From the NCBI GenBank assembly GCA_029931535.1, contig JAQPZY010001048.1, forward strand, positions 828,001-892,000: DNA of 64,000 nucleotides, in the 5' to 3' direction. This stretch comes from Margaritifera margaritifera (Eukaryota > Mollusca > Bivalvia > Unionida > Margaritiferidae). The number at the start of each line of letters is the position of its first letter. Position 1 is the stretch's first letter. The position numbers and the translations under genes are program-made. Below, one piece after another: positions 23,139 to 34,790 of the stretch. The notes beneath the pieces are model-generated. The model did not search any database. It was not told the DNA's origin and saw only the letters and a list, made by a program, of their open reading frames with translations.

Positions 23139-26100
23139 TATATATATATATAGATATAGATATATATGTATGTATGTGGAAACAAATAGAGTTCCTATCC
23201 ACAGGCAAACGTTCACGGTTGAGAGCTGTTCATGACCCTAATGCGGCAATTGGGTTTTGCGCCATGAATCATAATATACTATCTGTTTTCAGAAAATCCA
23301 TCTGAAGATCGTTGCTATTGCAGCATTGTTTCATAAACAGAGGCAGCGTTTCAAGGACTTTTCACTAGAGGCTCAGAAGGGACAAACCTTAGTTTATAGC
23401 AATTCCAAAAATGCAGTATGCACTCTGGGCTTTACAAACTTCTCAATTATGCGGCCTCTTTCCAACTGTTTAGCTTGCAGTGGAATTTGGGTCTTTCGAC
23501 TTCAGAGTCTGTGTAATAATTTCATTTTAAATTATATATTGTTAACTATCGACTAGCGAAAGGGTACAAGACTTCTATTAGAATTACCCCGACCCCAACC
23601 TCCCCAACGCGCACCTGCGTGATGTAAATTTATGGTTCATATGGACTATTTGACGGCCTACATTTAAAGTACATAAACATGAATAAAACTTTACCGGTGC
23701 GATTATAGTTTATGTTTATACAATCAATATTTCTATATCAAGAGACTCAAATTACTTTGTCTTTATTTATGGTCCCAGTAAAACAAGTCCGACAGTTAAG
23801 CAGGACGCATCAGATGTCACCACTGGACAAATTCACTTCGCTCTTCACGTTTTAACAATTGCAGGGTGATAAATTACACTCACGACTCGCTAATATTTTA
23901 CTTGATATTTGAAGACGGTAAATGGTTTGGTTTTAACTTTTTCACAACTAAATTTAATATTAATAAGTGACCAAATTAACTTTCCTCTGCATAGTCATTG
24001 CTTTTTGCTTTGATGTAAACTGTAACCTAATACAAGCATATTTAGCAAAATCTTCATAATTGATTGATGAGAAGCATACAACGGTACCGCTTGATAATTG
24101 GAAACCAGGCTAAGCCATGCATCCATATTCAGATCGTTATGTAAACATATTATCATCGATTCAAATGACACCCAAAATCTGTAATAGAACGTTATAAAAT
24201 AAATAGGAATATAGTAACATAAACAGCAGTATGAGTTTATCAAAATCATTGAAAATTGTTATGACGTTTTCAGGAATTAATATTTCGTTTCCAGAAATGT
24301 AACACATTTTAAACCAAATACCTTTTCTTGATGTTGATGACTACACAAGCCAGGTAAAAACAAAGAAACATTTTGAATATTCTTCATTCGAACATAAGAA
24401 ACTTGCTTTTTCGGTGACTTTAAATAGAAGTGATGTAAAGTAGGGTTCATTTTCATATCAACATATTTGACATTTTGAGTGAATACATATAGATCATATC
24501 AGTAATAGACTAATCTTTAAATGTATGGTAAAAAAGTTGAATTTGAGATTTCTGGATAGGCAAAAGATAAACATTTCAAAGGTGAGTATGTTCCTTGAAC
24601 CACATCATTTCAAACGTGTCTCCTGAAACATGAATGTGGTATATCAGATACAATTCTGAGATTTTACGCAATTCATTGAAACATTGAAAATGTCCTTTTT
24701 AGTGCTACTAAAATTATAGAGTATAACTACCGAATTTTGTTTTTAACTTTTCCACGGTTTTGAATATAACATTGCAATAACAATGCCTATAATTTGCGCT
24801 AAAAGTGATGACGAAACTTTACAAACGTTTGTAAACTCTTATACTGCATACTGAAAGCTCGTGCGTTTTAAATACCCGGAGACATACAATATTAAAATCC
24901 TCAAAAAAGTTCTTGACTGATTTCGGTGAAATTTTCATTGTTGTCTCTATCAAGATGTCCACTTATTTATTTTAATTTGTGGATTTCCATGTCACTTCAA
25001 TAATTGTCTTTAATATTATCGACTCAAGACAGGTTACAAAGCTAAGATCAAAAATGGTTGTCCCCCCACCCCCCAACATATTTGATGTAAAGGTGTATTT
25101 CCTGTTCAAATCTTGACGTTATATGTGTACCTAAATCAACCTAATGTAAGACAACTTAAATACAACAATAATTGTGATCTATTAGTTTCCCTTTTCACAA
25201 TTGGTAATATTCATATCACTTAATATTGATTAAAAATATATTTTTATTGTAATGTTAGGTCCAATAAAGCACCACCCTTGCCTGTGTTAAGAGTGTTTGG
25301 ATTTTATATTTAAACAAGCTGCCACAAATATTACCACTAGACAAGATTTCCTTTGTTTTCAATGTAGTAACAACTGCCGGGTTATAAATACACTCACGTC
25401 TCTAAATATTTTAAATTATATTTGGGTACGGTAAACGGTCTGTGTTTAACTTAATCACATTTGCCGGAAATAGTTTATTAAATAATGGCAACCGGATTTA
25501 GTTTCCTCTTCATAATCTTTACTCTTTGTATGAACGTATAATGTAACTCTTCTGTTTGAACTTCATATATTTCTTTCATGCGTGAATTCCTATTGAGTGA
25601 CTTTCTGCGTTATGGATTCAATAGATGAACATGTTTTGATACCTAACATTGATATCCAATATATGCATTAATATTCCGATCAATACACAGGCACATTTAT
25701 ATATTTGAAAGTGCACATATCGTTGATATTCTACTCATGTTAAGACTATCACTTTATGTTTTTGGAGACTTTTCAAGATTAACATAACAAGACATAAAAA
25801 TGGCTACCAAGTTTCATTCAGTGAAATAACAAAATAGAAAAGGACATGTTATCATAGACTTTTTATTTCAATAAACATATATTTGCCATGACAATGTTTG
25901 TCAGAGTTACAAAATAATATCTTTCTATATTTGATAGATAAATTAAATGTGATCCTATTATTAATTAATCCTATCGTCGGTTCGGCTGCCATGTTTTCAC
26001 ATTAGCAATGCGCAATCTACTATTACTTAAAAACGCCGGAAAATCCAAGAAAAATACTCATTGTGGTAGTACATTTATAACTATGCACGTTTTGCTCACA

Positions 26101-27229
26101 CAAATTGATATGATTTTAAATGTTGGCTTTTATAATTCCAAATTTTATCAGTGAAACATGTAATTTAATCAGATGCAAAAATGTGTAAGTTTGATAATTT
26201 GCTCAAATATCTCACATTGTATTAATTAAATATGAATTTTTCGAATTATTATAAACTGAATCTTAACTCCACAACGACCGATGATAGTTAGGATGTCTTA
26301 GTAAATAGTTATATAAGTCATTAAAATAATCACATAAGTAATAATTCAGTGTTATACAACTTACATATTTGCAATTAACTAAAACATAGCACAAAATATA
26401 AAATAAGAAGACATTAATTTCTTGCCTTTTACCAAATATATGATCGCATTAATTAGAAATAATCATATTATCATAGAGAAAATTCTTTGATGCGGAATAT
26501 AATGAGCAATATTTTCCTGAAGCATCTTTCGAGTTTATTAAGCTTAAATACCATACAGCATAATTAATATGCTAACTACTGAGGGCTTTCTTCATCAGAA
26601 ATTGAATGTGAGTTAATGATCTTTTGAAGGTGATTTTGTAGTCATATACTCTACTATAGACTTAGCATGAATAATTCAGGACGATAACTATTAATCTTCT
26701 ATATATGTGTCCACATGAGACGAATGTTTTCCTTCCAAAAACGTGAGTGATTCAAAAATTGATGCAGCTACCACATCTACAAATGCCTATACATTACGTT
26801 CAAATGCCTATACATTACGTACAAATGCACATATAACGATAAACATTTAGAGAAGTATAACAGTAATGCTGTGTATGTAATCCATTCAGAGTGACAGTTA
26901 CACTCAAAGCTGACAAAAGTGAAAAGAAAGCATGGATGTTTCTTTTTTACATAAACAAAATCACCCTATATTTCATCAAGTTAATATGCATTTGATCTAC
27001 ATGAGCTGTGCAAAAACTGAAGCAAAAACTGAAATTAGTATTCTAACTATGATATGGTAGCTGGAAAAGGTTTAAAACCATTTTAAAACAAAATCATTTA
27101 ATACCATCATAAATGAAATTGCCCACTTCCTGACTACGGTGAGAAGTTCACCTTAAGATGAATATACCAATCAAGTTTTGTAACTACATATAAAATTGGG
27201 CTAAATACACGAACGTACCATTGGCACGT
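21614..27229. other. Gene-free stretch with microsatellite and a diverged direct repeat
   Basis: No gene recognised. A (TA)n tract with GATA interruptions lies at 23049-23170. Segments 23805-24025 and 25325-25545 are direct repeats of about 220 bp at roughly 70%: both contain an ACAAATTCACTT or ACAAGATTTCCTT start, GGGT(G/T)ATAAAT(T)ACACTCACG, and ACGGTAAA(T/C)GGT. A 20-bp unit containing CCTATACATTACGT occurs twice at 26785-26825. Frames of 69-84 codons at 22544, 23326 and 23995 look like chance. Confidence 0.5.
23049..23170. repeat. Compound TA/GATA microsatellite
   Basis: About 120 bases of TA repeats interrupted by short GATA and TAGATA runs. It produces spurious Tyr-Ile frames on the minus strand. 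Confidence 0.97.
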
Positions 27230-27544
27230 ACCATGCCTCCAATAATGCAAACACCATTAGAAAACACCTACCATGATTCCAATAATGCAAACACAATTAG
27301 AAAACACATACCATGCTTCCAGTAATGCAAACACCATTAGAAAACACATACCATGCTTCCAATAATGCAAACACCGTTAGAAACCACCTATCATGCTTCA
27401 AATAATGCAAACACCATTTGAAAACACCTACCATGCTTCCAATAATGCAAACACTATTAGAAAACACCTACCATGATTCCAATAATGTAAACACCATTTG
27501 AAAACACCAATCTTGCTTTCAATAATGCAAACACCATTAGAAAA
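27230..27544 (+). repeat. 40-bp minisatellite, about 8 units
   Basis: The unit is an ACCATGCTTCCAATAATGCA half followed by an AACACCATTAGAAAACACCT half, 40 bp in all, repeated about eight times with scattered substitutions. Neither strand keeps a protein-like frame. Confidence 0.95.
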
Positions 27545-28179
27545 TCGATTGTTATGTCTCATCTATGCTTAACGGACAGTGACAAATAAGGACAGTCAGT
27601 TAATAGTTTTTTGTTTACTATATACCGCATAAGACATGCACGTTGTATCGTACTGAGAATAGTAGCGTCAAGTACTTATTAAGGGGCATATACCAGTAGC
27701 TAATTCGAGCTGACTCCATGGTGGAACATCGTATCGTTTCTCCACAAGTTAAAATCTTTATCCACAATACCACATGTCTCCTCATGTATGTGTTCTATAA
27801 ATAATGCAAGATGTAACATTGACTTTACAAGCAACTACTCTACTTTGAAATGGTGTTAAGAAAGAAAAATAATTGCAAAACTTGACGAAGGAGTTCTCAC
27901 GTAAGTGACTACAGTAATACCTATATTTAATGATAACTGAATTGAGAGACCACTTATCTCGAGAAACCGGAATGTCAGTGCACAGATTTATTGAATGCGC
28001 AGTGTTGTGATCTGTCACGAGAAACCAACTCTTTTTGGGTACTATGAAATTTTGGCGGAAATTATGGTCTTTCAAATCAGTATCTAGTGTACTTCAAATG
28101 ACATTATGAAATAGACCGCAAATATTGAAAGATCATAAATCTGTCAAACATGAGTGCATATTTTGAAGAAAGTCACCTC
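27545..28179. other. Intergenic, no gene recognised
   Basis: A 97-codon minus-strand frame at 27782-28075 has no recognisable family and no transposon motifs. The region runs up to the 5'-truncated edge of the LTR retrotransposon tail at about 28180. Confidence 0.4.
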
Positions 28180-28252
28180 TGACACTACAACCTTATCGCT
28201 TCAGTGTAGAGGCAATACGAGGAGTTGAAAATATAGGGGCAGACTACTTGAG
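28180..28252 (+). pseudogene. LTR retrotransposon RNase H, C-terminal fragment
   Basis: A short open piece reads TLQPYRFSVEAIRG, then VENIGADYLRRA and a stop at 28252. It matches the end of the RNase H frame of the 34.8-41.2 kb element (TLQSYRFRIEAIRG) and ends with the ADYL(S)R motif typical of Ty3/gypsy RNase H C-termini. Only about 130 bases separate the stop from the LTR start, leaving no room for an integrase after RNase H. The rest of the element is missing upstream. Confidence 0.75.
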
Positions 28253-28366
28253 AAGGGCATGATTGGAAATTTAGATAAATTTTTACCCAGTCTTTCAAAT
28301 CAAGATTAGTAATGATTATTTTATTTTCCTCATATTCCGTAATTGCTCAAAATGTGTCCATTTTAT

Positions 28367-28383
28367 TTTTAGGGGGGAGGTAT
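28367..28383 (+). promoter_or_regulatory. Polypurine tract of the 28.4-kb LTR element
   Basis: AGGGGGGAGGTAT sits directly before the LTR start TGTCACGG. This is the expected place and composition for the plus-strand primer of an LTR retrotransposon. Confidence 0.65.
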
Positions 28384-28775
28384 TGTCACGGAATAAGGCA
28401 AGAAAATAATTCGGTTTTGCATTGAACGATGACAATGTATATTTGACTTTGTCGACGCGTACAGCGTTAACTAGAGTAGCTTGTTTTTATTACCTTAACA
28501 TATAGTTACTGAATGAGTACATCTTGGTGTAGGTCGCTTGCAGCGTGATGCCCATTTTTCTCGACATGCACGGGTTCTTTACCCTTGGATCTTGAGCGTC
28601 TTTTTTTTTATATGGTATAAATAGTAGGGTTTCACTACAAGCGGTACATCATCGCTTGGATCCTGTCAAAGAGTGTCGGTTTGGAACCACAAACTACAGC
28701 CTTAGGGGTAAGTGATAACTGTTAAAATAATTTTGATTCCCTTGTACATTTATGCTTTTCATTGTGTTCGTGACA
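28384..28775 (+). mobile_element. 3' LTR of a truncated Ty3/gypsy element, 392 bp
   Basis: The repeat begins TGTCACGG and ends CGTGACA, giving a 7-bp inverted terminal pair. It is preceded by a polypurine tract and by the RNase H end. A TATAAATA box lies at 28616-28623. The first eight bases are shared with the element at 34791-41188, but the rest differs, so it is a related family rather than another copy. There is no 5' partner in the window. Confidence 0.75.
28616..28623 (+). promoter_or_regulatory. TATA box in LTR
   Basis: TATAAATA lies about 230 bases into the LTR, a normal U3/R position for an LTR promoter. The transcript would start near 28645-28655. Confidence 0.55.
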
Positions 28776-29120
28776 TTCTTATTTTATTATTATCGTAAAT
28801 TTGATAACGCTTTAATAGATAAAATAACCACGGTTAACAGACAATTCACTGTTAGAATTTATTCCTTTTCACGTGTAGGACTCGAAGTAGAAAGTCACAC
28901 GTAGAGTGCTGGTTTAATTTTTTTGTGTGTATAAACCATTAGGGTTTAATGGACTACAGACATTTGTTATGTGGATATTTATTTATATTTAGTTAATGGA
29001 CTATAGACATTTGTTGAGTGGATATTTATTTATATTTATTTATTTCATATACATACATTTGAGTATTTTGTGTGATAGCGTATTTCGTATTATACCCTAC
29101 CAGTTTCATCTATTTGTAGC
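28776..29120. other. Spacer with a short tandem duplication
   Basis: A block with TTAATGGACTA(C/T)AGACATTTGTT and GTGGATATTTATTTATATTTA occurs twice in tandem at about 28945-29030. I see no gene. Confidence 0.6.
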
Positions 29121-29640
29121 TGAAACTGGTGGGAGGAGGTGTAGTTGAACTAGACTGAAACTGGTGGGAGGAGGTGTAGTTGAACTAGACTGAAACTGGT
29201 GGGAGGAGGTGTAGTTGAACTAGACTGAAACTGGTGGGAGGAGATGTAGCTGAACTAGACTGAAACTGGTGGGAGGAGATGTAGTTGAACTAGACTGAAA
29301 CTGGTGGGAGGAGGTGTAGTTGAACTAGACTGAAACTGGTGGGAGGAGGTGTAGTTGAACTAGACTGAAACTGGTGGGAGGAGGTGTAGTTGAACCAGAC
29401 TGAAACTGGTGGGAGGAGATGTAGCTGAGCCAGACTGAAACTGGTGGGAGGTGTAGTTGAATCAGACTCAAACTGGTGTAGGGTGTAGTTGAGCCAGACT
29501 GAAACTGATGGAGGGTGTAATTGAGCCAGAGAGAAACTGGGACATTGAGCCAGAGAGAAACTGGGAAATTGAGCCAGTGTGAAAATGGGAAGTTGAGCCA
29601 GTGTGAAACTGAGAAGTGGAGCCAAAGTGAATCTGGGAAG
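29121..29640 (+). repeat. 35-bp minisatellite with decayed end
   Basis: Nine units of 35 bp run from 29121 to about 29435. Each starts TGAAACTGGTGGGAGGAGGT and ends GTAGTTGAACTAGAC. The array then degrades into shorter 22-30 bp units with GAGCCAGAGAGAAACTGG-like cores up to 29640. Long minus-strand frames rich in Ser, Leu, Gln and Pro (up to 147 codons) run through it. With a 35-bp period each unit shifts frame, so these frames are a by-product of low stop content. Confidence 0.95.
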
Positions 29641-29816
29641 ATGAACCAGAGTGTACCCGGTGTGGGTTGGAACTGTGATATTTTGTGGGAGGGGGGGGGG
29701 GGTATTGTCATTTTTGGTTGTATGTACCAGAACATATCGGTTATATGAACCGTCGTCATCATTATCATTAGTTTTTTCAGGACTGTGTCGTCATCATCTC
29801 AATCATCGTCATTATC

Positions 29817-29817
<1 letters not shown>

Positions 29818-29875
<58 letters not shown>
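29818..29875. repeat. TA dinucleotide microsatellite
   Basis: A 58-base (TA)n run following an ATTATCATTA stretch. Confidence 0.98.
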
Positions 29876-29877
<2 letters not shown>

Positions 29878-29879
29878 CT

Positions 29880-30480
29880 TTCTTTTGTGAATGTGTGTAG
29901 AGTATATGCGAGAGTCTAATATTTGTGTAGATTGTTTCATTTATTATTTTTGTGCCATCATCATATCGTAATACATAAATATCGTCATTCACACACGTTG
30001 CGTTTGTTGCATTCATTTAGTCTAAAGCCCACTCTGTTTCAATTCTGTTACACATACAAATCATTAGTGACAGACATATTGAACCAATTATAGTCAATGT
30101 CTTCAATGTGAATTACAGTAACAATAAAAATACGGCCTTTTGCAAGATTTATTACAGGCAACACAAAACATGATAAAAACATAGCTGACAGCTTACTTTG
30201 CACTGTGACATCCATTAGTTTGTCGTATCCTCAACTGTCTTCAAGCATACAGTTGATGGGACACTCATGATTTTTTTCAGTGTATTAGCACAGCTGTACA
30301 GCTGTAATAATTGTATATTCAACTGTTTAATTAATTCGATTAAAAAAAAATTTAAAAAATTAAAAATAAAAAATAACGCGAAACAAAAAACATATGTTCC
30401 CACTGCAGAATTTTTGCTAAAACGTCTAAGTCAAAATAGTTAAAACTTCAATAACATATTTAGGTCACCTGGGTGTAAGG
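29880..30480. other. Intergenic, no gene recognised
   Basis: AT-rich sequence with A and T runs at 30330-30390. The 62- to 79-codon frames here are not convincing. Confidence 0.4.
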
Positions 30481-32130
30481 CCACGTGAGCTTATGGGATG
30501 GTCCTTTGTCCGTTGTTCGTCGTCCGTACACTTTTCACGTTATTTACAGCTTCTTCTCAAAACTGCAAGATCGTTTTAAACATTTTACATGGAACGTTCT
30601 GGCTCGAGGGCTTTTCAGTTTGTTAAATGGATGCCGATTTGTATTCAATATGCCTGCTTTTACTAAAGAATTTCTTCTCAACAACTGCAAAACAATTTTA
30701 AATAGGTTGAACAGAAAGCATCCTGACATGAGTGTCTTGTTCAAATGTGTTCAAATGATGAAAATGCGCTATCAAGTATGGCTGCCGCTCCTTAAGAAAT
30801 AAAATAATAAAAATATCATTCAAAGATTGCTTCCTAAACCCACGCAACAAAATGTTACCAAAAAGTTGACTAAATGCACTGTGGAATAAATGTCTTTCGA
30901 ATTTGTATAATTAATGCCGATCCACCATCAAATATGGCTGCCGTTTAATCAGATATAAACACCTTTCAGGGACTTCTACTAACAATTAACCCAACATAAT
31001 TGATTCAATTTGACATACAGCAACTTAGCAAAATTGGCTTTCAAATTTATTCAATTGGATACTAATGAACATTACATATGGTCGATTCTATTACACAAAG
31101 AAAAACCTACAAATATCATCTCAGAAGTCTATCAACAGAATTTTACCAAATTTGCCTAAAGTACCCATGCATAAAGTACATTATATTTTCTACCAATTAT
31201 CCCGATCTGTTATCAAATATGGATGTCGTTGGTAAAATAGAAAACCCTCAACCGACATCTTCTAAAGAACCGCTCAACATAATTTGACTGAATTAGACAG
31301 AACATATCCCGGAATACACGCTTTTCAATTTTAAACCAATGATAAAACGATCCGCCATTAAATATGGTCGCTGTAACTGAAGATAAAACGGAATGAAAGT
31401 TAATTTTTCTTCAAAACCGCTCAACAGAATTTAAGCAAGTTCGACCAAAAATGTTTTCTGACATAGTGGGCCTTCAATTTTATACAAATTATGCCGATTT
31501 GCAATCAAATCTGTTTACAATCACTAAAAATAAACAAACTTTAAGTGACGTCTTCTAACAAAACACTCAGTAGAATTTGACCATTTGACAAATAGCAGAT
31601 TGGGGTAAAATGCTTGTAAACTTTTGCACAAAATCTTAATTCGCATCAAATGTGGCCACCGTTCCTAAAATAGAAAAAAAAGTTCTCAGAAAACACTGAG
31701 CGGAATTTGTCCTGTTCCGAGAAAAGCATTTAGAAAGGAAGGGCTTTTAAATTTATTAAAATGTTGATGATGTACTAAATATGCTTTATGCTACTATAAA
31801 AATATAAATCATTTGAATGAATTCATAGACCACTCAAAACTTAATATGACCATATTTGGCAGCAACCAGCTTGGCGTGAAGGGCTTTTAAGTTTCGACGA
31901 ATGATACCAGTTGCTACTGCTGCTAAAAATAGATAGAAAAATTATTATAAAAGTCGCTGAACGCAACTGGACCAAAATTGACAGAAACAGTATTAGCTTG
32001 ATGGTCTTTCACATTTATGGAAATTATGCCACTCCGCTATCAAATTTGTCCTCTCTTACTGAAATGATACAGAACAATTTGTTTTTCATAACTTTACCTA
32101 AAACAGAATACGTTTAACATATTTTGACCA
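30480..32130 (+). repeat. Degenerate tandem array, period about 140-150 bp
   Basis: The array opens with GTCCGTTGTTCGTCGTCCGT, a lead-in I associate with repeats of molluscan genomes. It continues as about ten diverged units. A CAAATATGGCTGCCG-like box recurs near 30768, 30930, 31215, 31357, 31506, 31645, 31778 and 32036, with TTCTTCTCAAAACCGCTCAA-like and GAATTTGACCAAATT-like boxes between. The 105-codon plus frame at 30485-30802 lies inside these units and I treat it as chance. Confidence 0.75.
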
Positions 32131-33529
32131 ACTCTAACAGAAAGCGTCCTGGCACAGCGGTGTTTAAATATTTTATTTTTTGTTTGGCGTCATATATGTT
32201 GGAAGGTATAAAATATAGATCAACCTTAAAACAATTTGTTTTGTCATAACATATGCAATCAATTGTACTGGAAAGTATCGTTCCGACATTTACGTCTGGT
32301 CTATATTTTTGTTCTGCTTTAGTATGGAGAGACTTTAATTCCTCCATGAGTATGGCATGGTGTTCATTCTGTTTTACCAAATATAGCTTGTGTTACAGTT
32401 ACAAATATGTATGAACTTGCTAAACTATGCAATTTGAAATGTCAAAGGAGGGAATTTAAATTTAGGTAAATGATTCTTCCTAATTGTAGTTATCTGTGTT
32501 GGATGTTGTTCTAACGATGGTAATAACTGCAAAAAATAGTTTCAACATTTGTTGGAAAGGGAATGACAATAATGTCTCGGTTTAGGTTTCAAACGTTAAT
32601 ATAAATTCGTTAGTGATATATACTGAAAAAAAAAATATTTCTAGAGTTATGTGTTTCCATCGGATCCGATCTATATTAGTAACATACCAAGCCTCAAAAC
32701 GGTATTCTCAATATATTGATTATGGCCTTACCACATATGTGACACTTTGTTTGCATATTAACCATTGCTTTTCTTGGGCTTAATTTGTTTGAGTTTCTTA
32801 TATTTAATTGCATAAATGTGAATCATATTCATCATATTTGTGGAGGAACGTGTGCTTATCTCATTGAACGCTTACCATTTCCTGGGCCGTCGGGACGATG
32901 ACTGGTGATATATTCAGATCGTACAATATTAATTTTTACCAAGGTCAGTAAACGGTCCAGTGGTTGAAACAAGAGTATCACCATGACGTTCTACACAGAA
33001 GTGACAGATAATCCGATCTAAATGGATGCATCGTAAATCACAGATTTCTTCCAAGAGATAATATCTTCTACGACTTGCTATCTTTCTACAGTAACGTAAG
33101 ATAAGAAAAGAAGTTACGTCTTATTTCAGTAGCAACCTAAGCAGGGCTTCTATCTGGCACGTAGCAGGAATTTGCAGGACTTGACTTAGATGAAGCATTT
33201 AGCACAATCTATGCATCATTTGAGGAAAACATGAACAAAGGTTTTGGATGGAACTGAAAGGAAGTGTTACACTTGAAAACTACTACCGCAAGATATACAC
33301 ATGTACAGCGTAGCAATTACATCCAAGAACCAGCGACTTTACGAAAAACATGGGATTTAGGCAATGGAAGAGATCAAGCTAATTTATTGTATTTAAAAAT
33401 TGTGGATAAATCTAAATAAATTTATATTAGGAATTTGAATAGATTTATGTACATAATGATTGGGGTCAAGTGCAAATCTCAGTCTTTTTACATAAAAACG
33501 TAATCACATACACGTTGTGCCTGGACCTG
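32131..33529. other. Intergenic, no gene recognised
   Basis: An 88-codon minus-strand frame at 32114-32380 (MVKQNEHHAILMEELKSLHT at its start) has a plausible amino-acid composition with a short helical start. It shows no recognisable family and no clear splice sites. The remainder is AT-rich. Confidence 0.4.
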
Positions 33530-33910
33530 GTATTTAATCTTGGCGAGGGGTGCATTCGAGCGTCGAGAGCCCCGGCGTCTCGTTTCAGCACATTTCTCGT
33601 TGTACAACAAACATTGGCATGCGGCGTTGGCCGGTCGGGGTCCTGCCCGCCACCAGGAGACACAAAAGGGAAGCAGCCGCGAGCCCCCTCTCTCCCTCCC
33701 CCCCCCCATCCGAGACATCATGCCTGAGATCCAAATTTCGACAAGATCTGAGATTTCATTTTCGCTAAGGGAACTGGAGGGGAACATGGGTCCAGCGGGA
33801 GTTTCCGGCACCTCGTTCCAACATGTTGCACAAATGCAACGTAACACACCAAATCGTTATTGAACTGCGTACAAAGTTTGCTTGCGGGGCGCCGCGCACT
33901 CAGAGGACAA
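33530..33910. other. GC- and CpG-rich island
   Basis: This 380-bp stretch is far richer in G, C and CpG than anything nearby, with boxes such as GGCATGCGGCGTTGGCCGGT and GGGGCGCCGCGCACTC. Several overlapping frames of 65-119 codons are open on both strands, as expected from GC-rich sequence. It could be a CpG-island promoter for the weak open frames that follow at 33945-34485, or a fragment of a GC-rich mobile element. I recognise no rRNA or tRNA sequence in it. Confidence 0.55.
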
Positions 33911-34073
33911 AAAAGAAAACAACCGTAAGCTCCCATCGAAGTAAAAAATGGATTTGTTGTCTGTAGACTCTGGAAAAGATAAGATTAACGGTAGCAACTG
34001 GTATGCTGCCATTTGGGACTACTTCTGGCGTTTACCACAACGTTGACAAAACGTTGATGCGATTGATGTTTTA

Positions 34074-34182
34074 TTGTACAACTACACGAATGAAAGAGAG
34101 GAGTTTATTGACAAATACCGGAATGGCAAAGACGGGATACCTGTACATATTGAGGTGTTGTATGAGGCCGAAGTGAAGCCAT
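34074..34182 (+). CDS. Candidate exon ending at a GTAAGT donor
   Basis: The frame starting MYNYTNEREEFIDKYRNGKD has balanced, acidic, protein-like composition and meets a strong splice-donor sequence (CAT|GTAAGT) at 34183. Just upstream in the same frame is a stop at about 34045, and no clear acceptor was found between. A second overlapping frame is also open from 33945. No family is recognised. This is a weak candidate whose main support is the donor and the nearby CpG-rich island. Confidence 0.2.
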
Positions 34183-34197
34183 GTAAGTGGGTATCCT

Positions 34198-34485
34198 ATG
34201 TTTATTTTGATTGCAGTTTTTCTCTGTGTACTCATGATGGGTATGCTTTTGAGTGAGATGGCACATACACGTTATAACCCTTTAGAAAATAAAGAAAATA
34301 AGTATTGGGGTAAAATGTGCACCGGGTGCTTTCTTACTGATTCCTTTGCACCACTGGCTAATCTGACTGGCAGCCTTGCTTGTAGTCGGATTTGGATTTT
34401 ACACATCAAAGCATGTCAGAGATGTTCACAGGGGCATGGATCGTTCAGTACTTTCTACGGCGGATCTGCAGGCTGTATCGAATGA
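34198..34485 (+). CDS. Small ORF with a membrane-helix-like start
   Basis: This 95-codon frame starts MFILIAVFLCVLMMGMLLSE, a run of about 19 hydrophobic residues that would form a signal anchor or membrane helix. A polar region and six or more cysteines follow. I recognise no family. It lies directly after the candidate exon at 34074-34182 but in another frame, and the 34-base gap is too short for a normal intron. It could be a small secreted or membrane protein or chance. Confidence 0.2.
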   Translation: MFILIAVFLCVLMMGMLLSEMAHTRYNPLENKENKYWGKMCTGCFLTDSFAPLANLTGSLACSRIWILHIKACQRCSQGHGSFSTFYGGSAGCIE

Positions 34486-34785
34486 GAATAATATCACTGG
34501 TTACTGACAGCAACTTTAAATTTGTGTTTGTTTTACAGCTTTATCTTAGCTCTGTAGTTCAAAATGTTAATAAATGTACGTGAATAATCTTTTATTGATA
34601 TACATACTATGAACCTGATACAATCTTTTTTTTATTGTTTTATGTTATTTTTTTTCAAGACATAATAAATCCTGTTTGAAATATTTTGCATGATCTACCG
34701 CCAAAATTTCTAAAAAATAAATTCTGATAAATTCTTTCAATAATTTCTCAAACTAGCGAAAGAAAATTATCAACAATCACTGCGT
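34486..34785. other. Spacer before the retrotransposon
   Basis: AT-rich, no features seen. It ends at the target-site duplication of the retrotransposon. Confidence 0.5.
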
Positions 34786-34790
34786 GACAT
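34786..34790. repeat. Target-site duplication, left copy (GACAT)
   Basis: GACAT directly precedes the TG of the terminal repeat at 34791 and is repeated exactly at 41189-41193. Five bases is the usual size for Ty3/gypsy integrases. Confidence 0.8.

Noticed and set aside
20895..27544. CRISPR-like arrays
   Set aside because: Repeats at 20.9-21.35 and 27.23-27.54 kb are tandem, with no unique spacers, in an animal genome.
29290..29768. Ser/Gln/Leu-rich repeat protein of 111-147 codons
   Set aside because: The period of 35 bp shifts the frame at each unit and both strands are open; this is a stop-poor minisatellite.
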